Origin: Burkholderiales bacterium
GTDB lineage: Bacteria; Pseudomonadota; Gammaproteobacteria; Burkholderiales; Burkholderiaceae_C
Assembly: GCA_947372225.1 (NCBI GenBank)
Contig: CANBSV010000127.1
Span: 1-6,070 of the forward strand
Direction: 5' to 3'
Length of the DNA: 6,070 nucleotides
Shown here: positions 5,389 through 6,070 of the stretch, piece by piece
Numbering within the stretch: position 1 is the stretch's first letter
Layout of the letters: every line of letters begins with the position of its first letter
Made by a program: the position numbers and the translations under genes
The notes under the pieces: model-generated
The model's database searches: none
What the model saw: the letters and a program-made list of their open reading frames with translations, nothing else
What the model was told of the DNA's origin: nothing

Positions 5389-6048
5389 TCACGGTTTCCA
5401 GCCCAGAAAATTGCGGTACACGGTCAGCCCGTGCTGGGCGCTCTTTTCAGGGTGGAACTGGGTCGCAAAAATGTTATCCCGCGCCACGGCGGAGGTAAAG
5501 CGCTGGCCGTAGTCGGTTTCACCCACGCTGTGCGATGAATCCGCCGGGCGGGCGTGGAAGCTGTGCACGAAATAGAAGCTCGCACCATCGGGCACCCCGG
5601 CCCACAACGCGTGGGGATGTGCCTGATGCACCTGGTTCCAGCCCATCTGGGGCACCTTGTAGCGGCTGCCATCGGGCTGCAACTGTCCCTCGAGGCGGAA
5701 GCGGATCACCTCGCCGGGGATCAGGTTCAGACCGGGCGTGCCGGCACCGGGCAGGCCTTCTTCGCTGTGCGACAGCAGCATTTGCATCCCCACACACACG
5801 CCGAGGAGCGGCTTGTGCGCCGCCGCGTGCAGCACGGCTGGCAGCAAACCGGAGTCGCTCAATTCACGCATGCAATCGGGCATGGCGCCTTGCCCCGGCA
5901 GCACGATGCGCTCGGCGGCGTAGACCACGTCGGGGTCGGACGTGACGAGCACCTCGTAGCCCGAGCCCTGCGCCACGTGGATCACCGCCTGCGACACCGA
6001 GCGCAGATTGCCCATGCCGTAGTCGACCCCGGCCACGGTCTTGCTCAC
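5389..6048 (-). CDS. hisH: Imidazole glycerol phosphate synthase, glutamine amidotransferase subunit
   Basis: HisH hydrolyses glutamine and passes ammonia through the HisF barrel; the two form a heterodimer. The 219-residue product is a class I amidotransferase of normal length. The triad is visible: Cys85 in LGVCVGMQMLL, and His199 and Glu201 in TQFHPEKS. The opening VDYGMGNLRSV (8-18) and the LPGQGAMPDCM segment (50-60), bearing the oxyanion-strand region, are typical. The start is GTG 6048-6046, supported by AAGGG six bases upstream. The start overlaps the hisB stop in the four bases GTGA, so coupling to hisB translation is likely. It lies in the usual hisB-hisH-hisA-hisF order, though with a 94-base gap before hisA. 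Confidence 0.97.
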   Translation of the reverse strand: MSKTVAGVDYGMGNLRSVSQAVIHVAQGSGYEVLVTSDPDVVYAAERIVLPGQGAMPDCMRELSDSGLLPAVLHAAAHKPLLGVCVGMQMLLSHSEEGLPGAGTPGLNLIPGEVIRFRLEGQLQPDGSRYKVPQMGWNQVHQAHPHALWAGVPDGASFYFVHSFHARPADSSHSVGETDYGQRFTSAVARDNIFATQFHPEKSAQHGLTVYRNFLGWKP

Positions 6049-6070
6049 AGGCTGCCCTTGGTCGATGGAA
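6045..6070 (-). CDS. hisB: Imidazoleglycerol-phosphate dehydratase, last seven codons, 5' truncated
   Basis: Read on the - strand from base 6068 the codons give P-S-T-K-G-S-L and the stop TGA (6047-6045). This matches the usual C-terminus of HisB (LPSTKG(V/A/S)L), and its place upstream of hisH fits the standard his order. HisB dehydrates imidazole glycerol phosphate, the product of HisH-HisF. Only these codons are in the window, so the call rests on a short match plus context. The TGA overlaps the hisH GTG. Confidence 0.85.
6055..6059 (-). promoter_or_regulatory. Ribosome binding site of hisH, inside hisB
   Basis: On the - strand this is AAGGG, six bases before the hisH GTG start, and it lies within the last codons of hisB. 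It supports GTG 6048 as the start. Confidence 0.7.

Overview
The window is ordinary core-genome DNA from a GC-rich bacterium. Protein sequences and gene order (prs-rplY-pth; rsmD-coaD-ferredoxin; hisB-hisH-hisA-hisF) point to a betaproteobacterium of the order Burkholderiales, most like Comamonadaceae. That assignment is my recognition of protein style and gene order, not a database search. I saw no mobile element, CRISPR array, tRNA, rRNA or defence cassette, and no sign of an undescribed multi-gene system.

Layout: two convergent gene blocks meet near position 2222. On the + strand, positions 1-2221 carry the 3' end of prs (PRPP synthetase), rplY (ribosomal protein L25, long CTC/TL5 form), a strong intrinsic terminator, pth (peptidyl-tRNA hydrolase with an added Pro/Ala-rich tail) and a small secreted DUF4124-like protein of unknown role. 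On the - strand, read from 6070 down to 2225, lie the last codons of hisB, then hisH, hisA, hisF, rsmD, coaD and a YfhL-type 2[4Fe-4S] ferredoxin. The stop codons of the two blocks are separated by only three bases, with no convincing terminator between them.

How the genes work together: HisH supplies ammonia to HisF, HisA makes PRFAR for HisF, and HisB acts just after them, so the right half is the middle of the histidine pathway. It runs without a break into rsmD (16S rRNA m2G966 methyltransferase) and coaD (coenzyme A synthesis). The stop of hisB overlaps the start of hisH, and the stop of hisF overlaps the start of rsmD, each through the four bases GTGA, which suggests translational coupling. 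The left block serves PRPP supply and translation.

Points most worth a second look are a Leu in HisA where the family normally has a conserved active-site-loop Arg, the direct hisF-rsmD junction with no hisI/hisE between them, a possibly leaderless pth transcript just after the rplY terminator, and the 3-bp convergent junction. Every stretch longer than 100 bases is accounted for by a gene or by the described spacers; there is no gene-free stretch over 300 bases.
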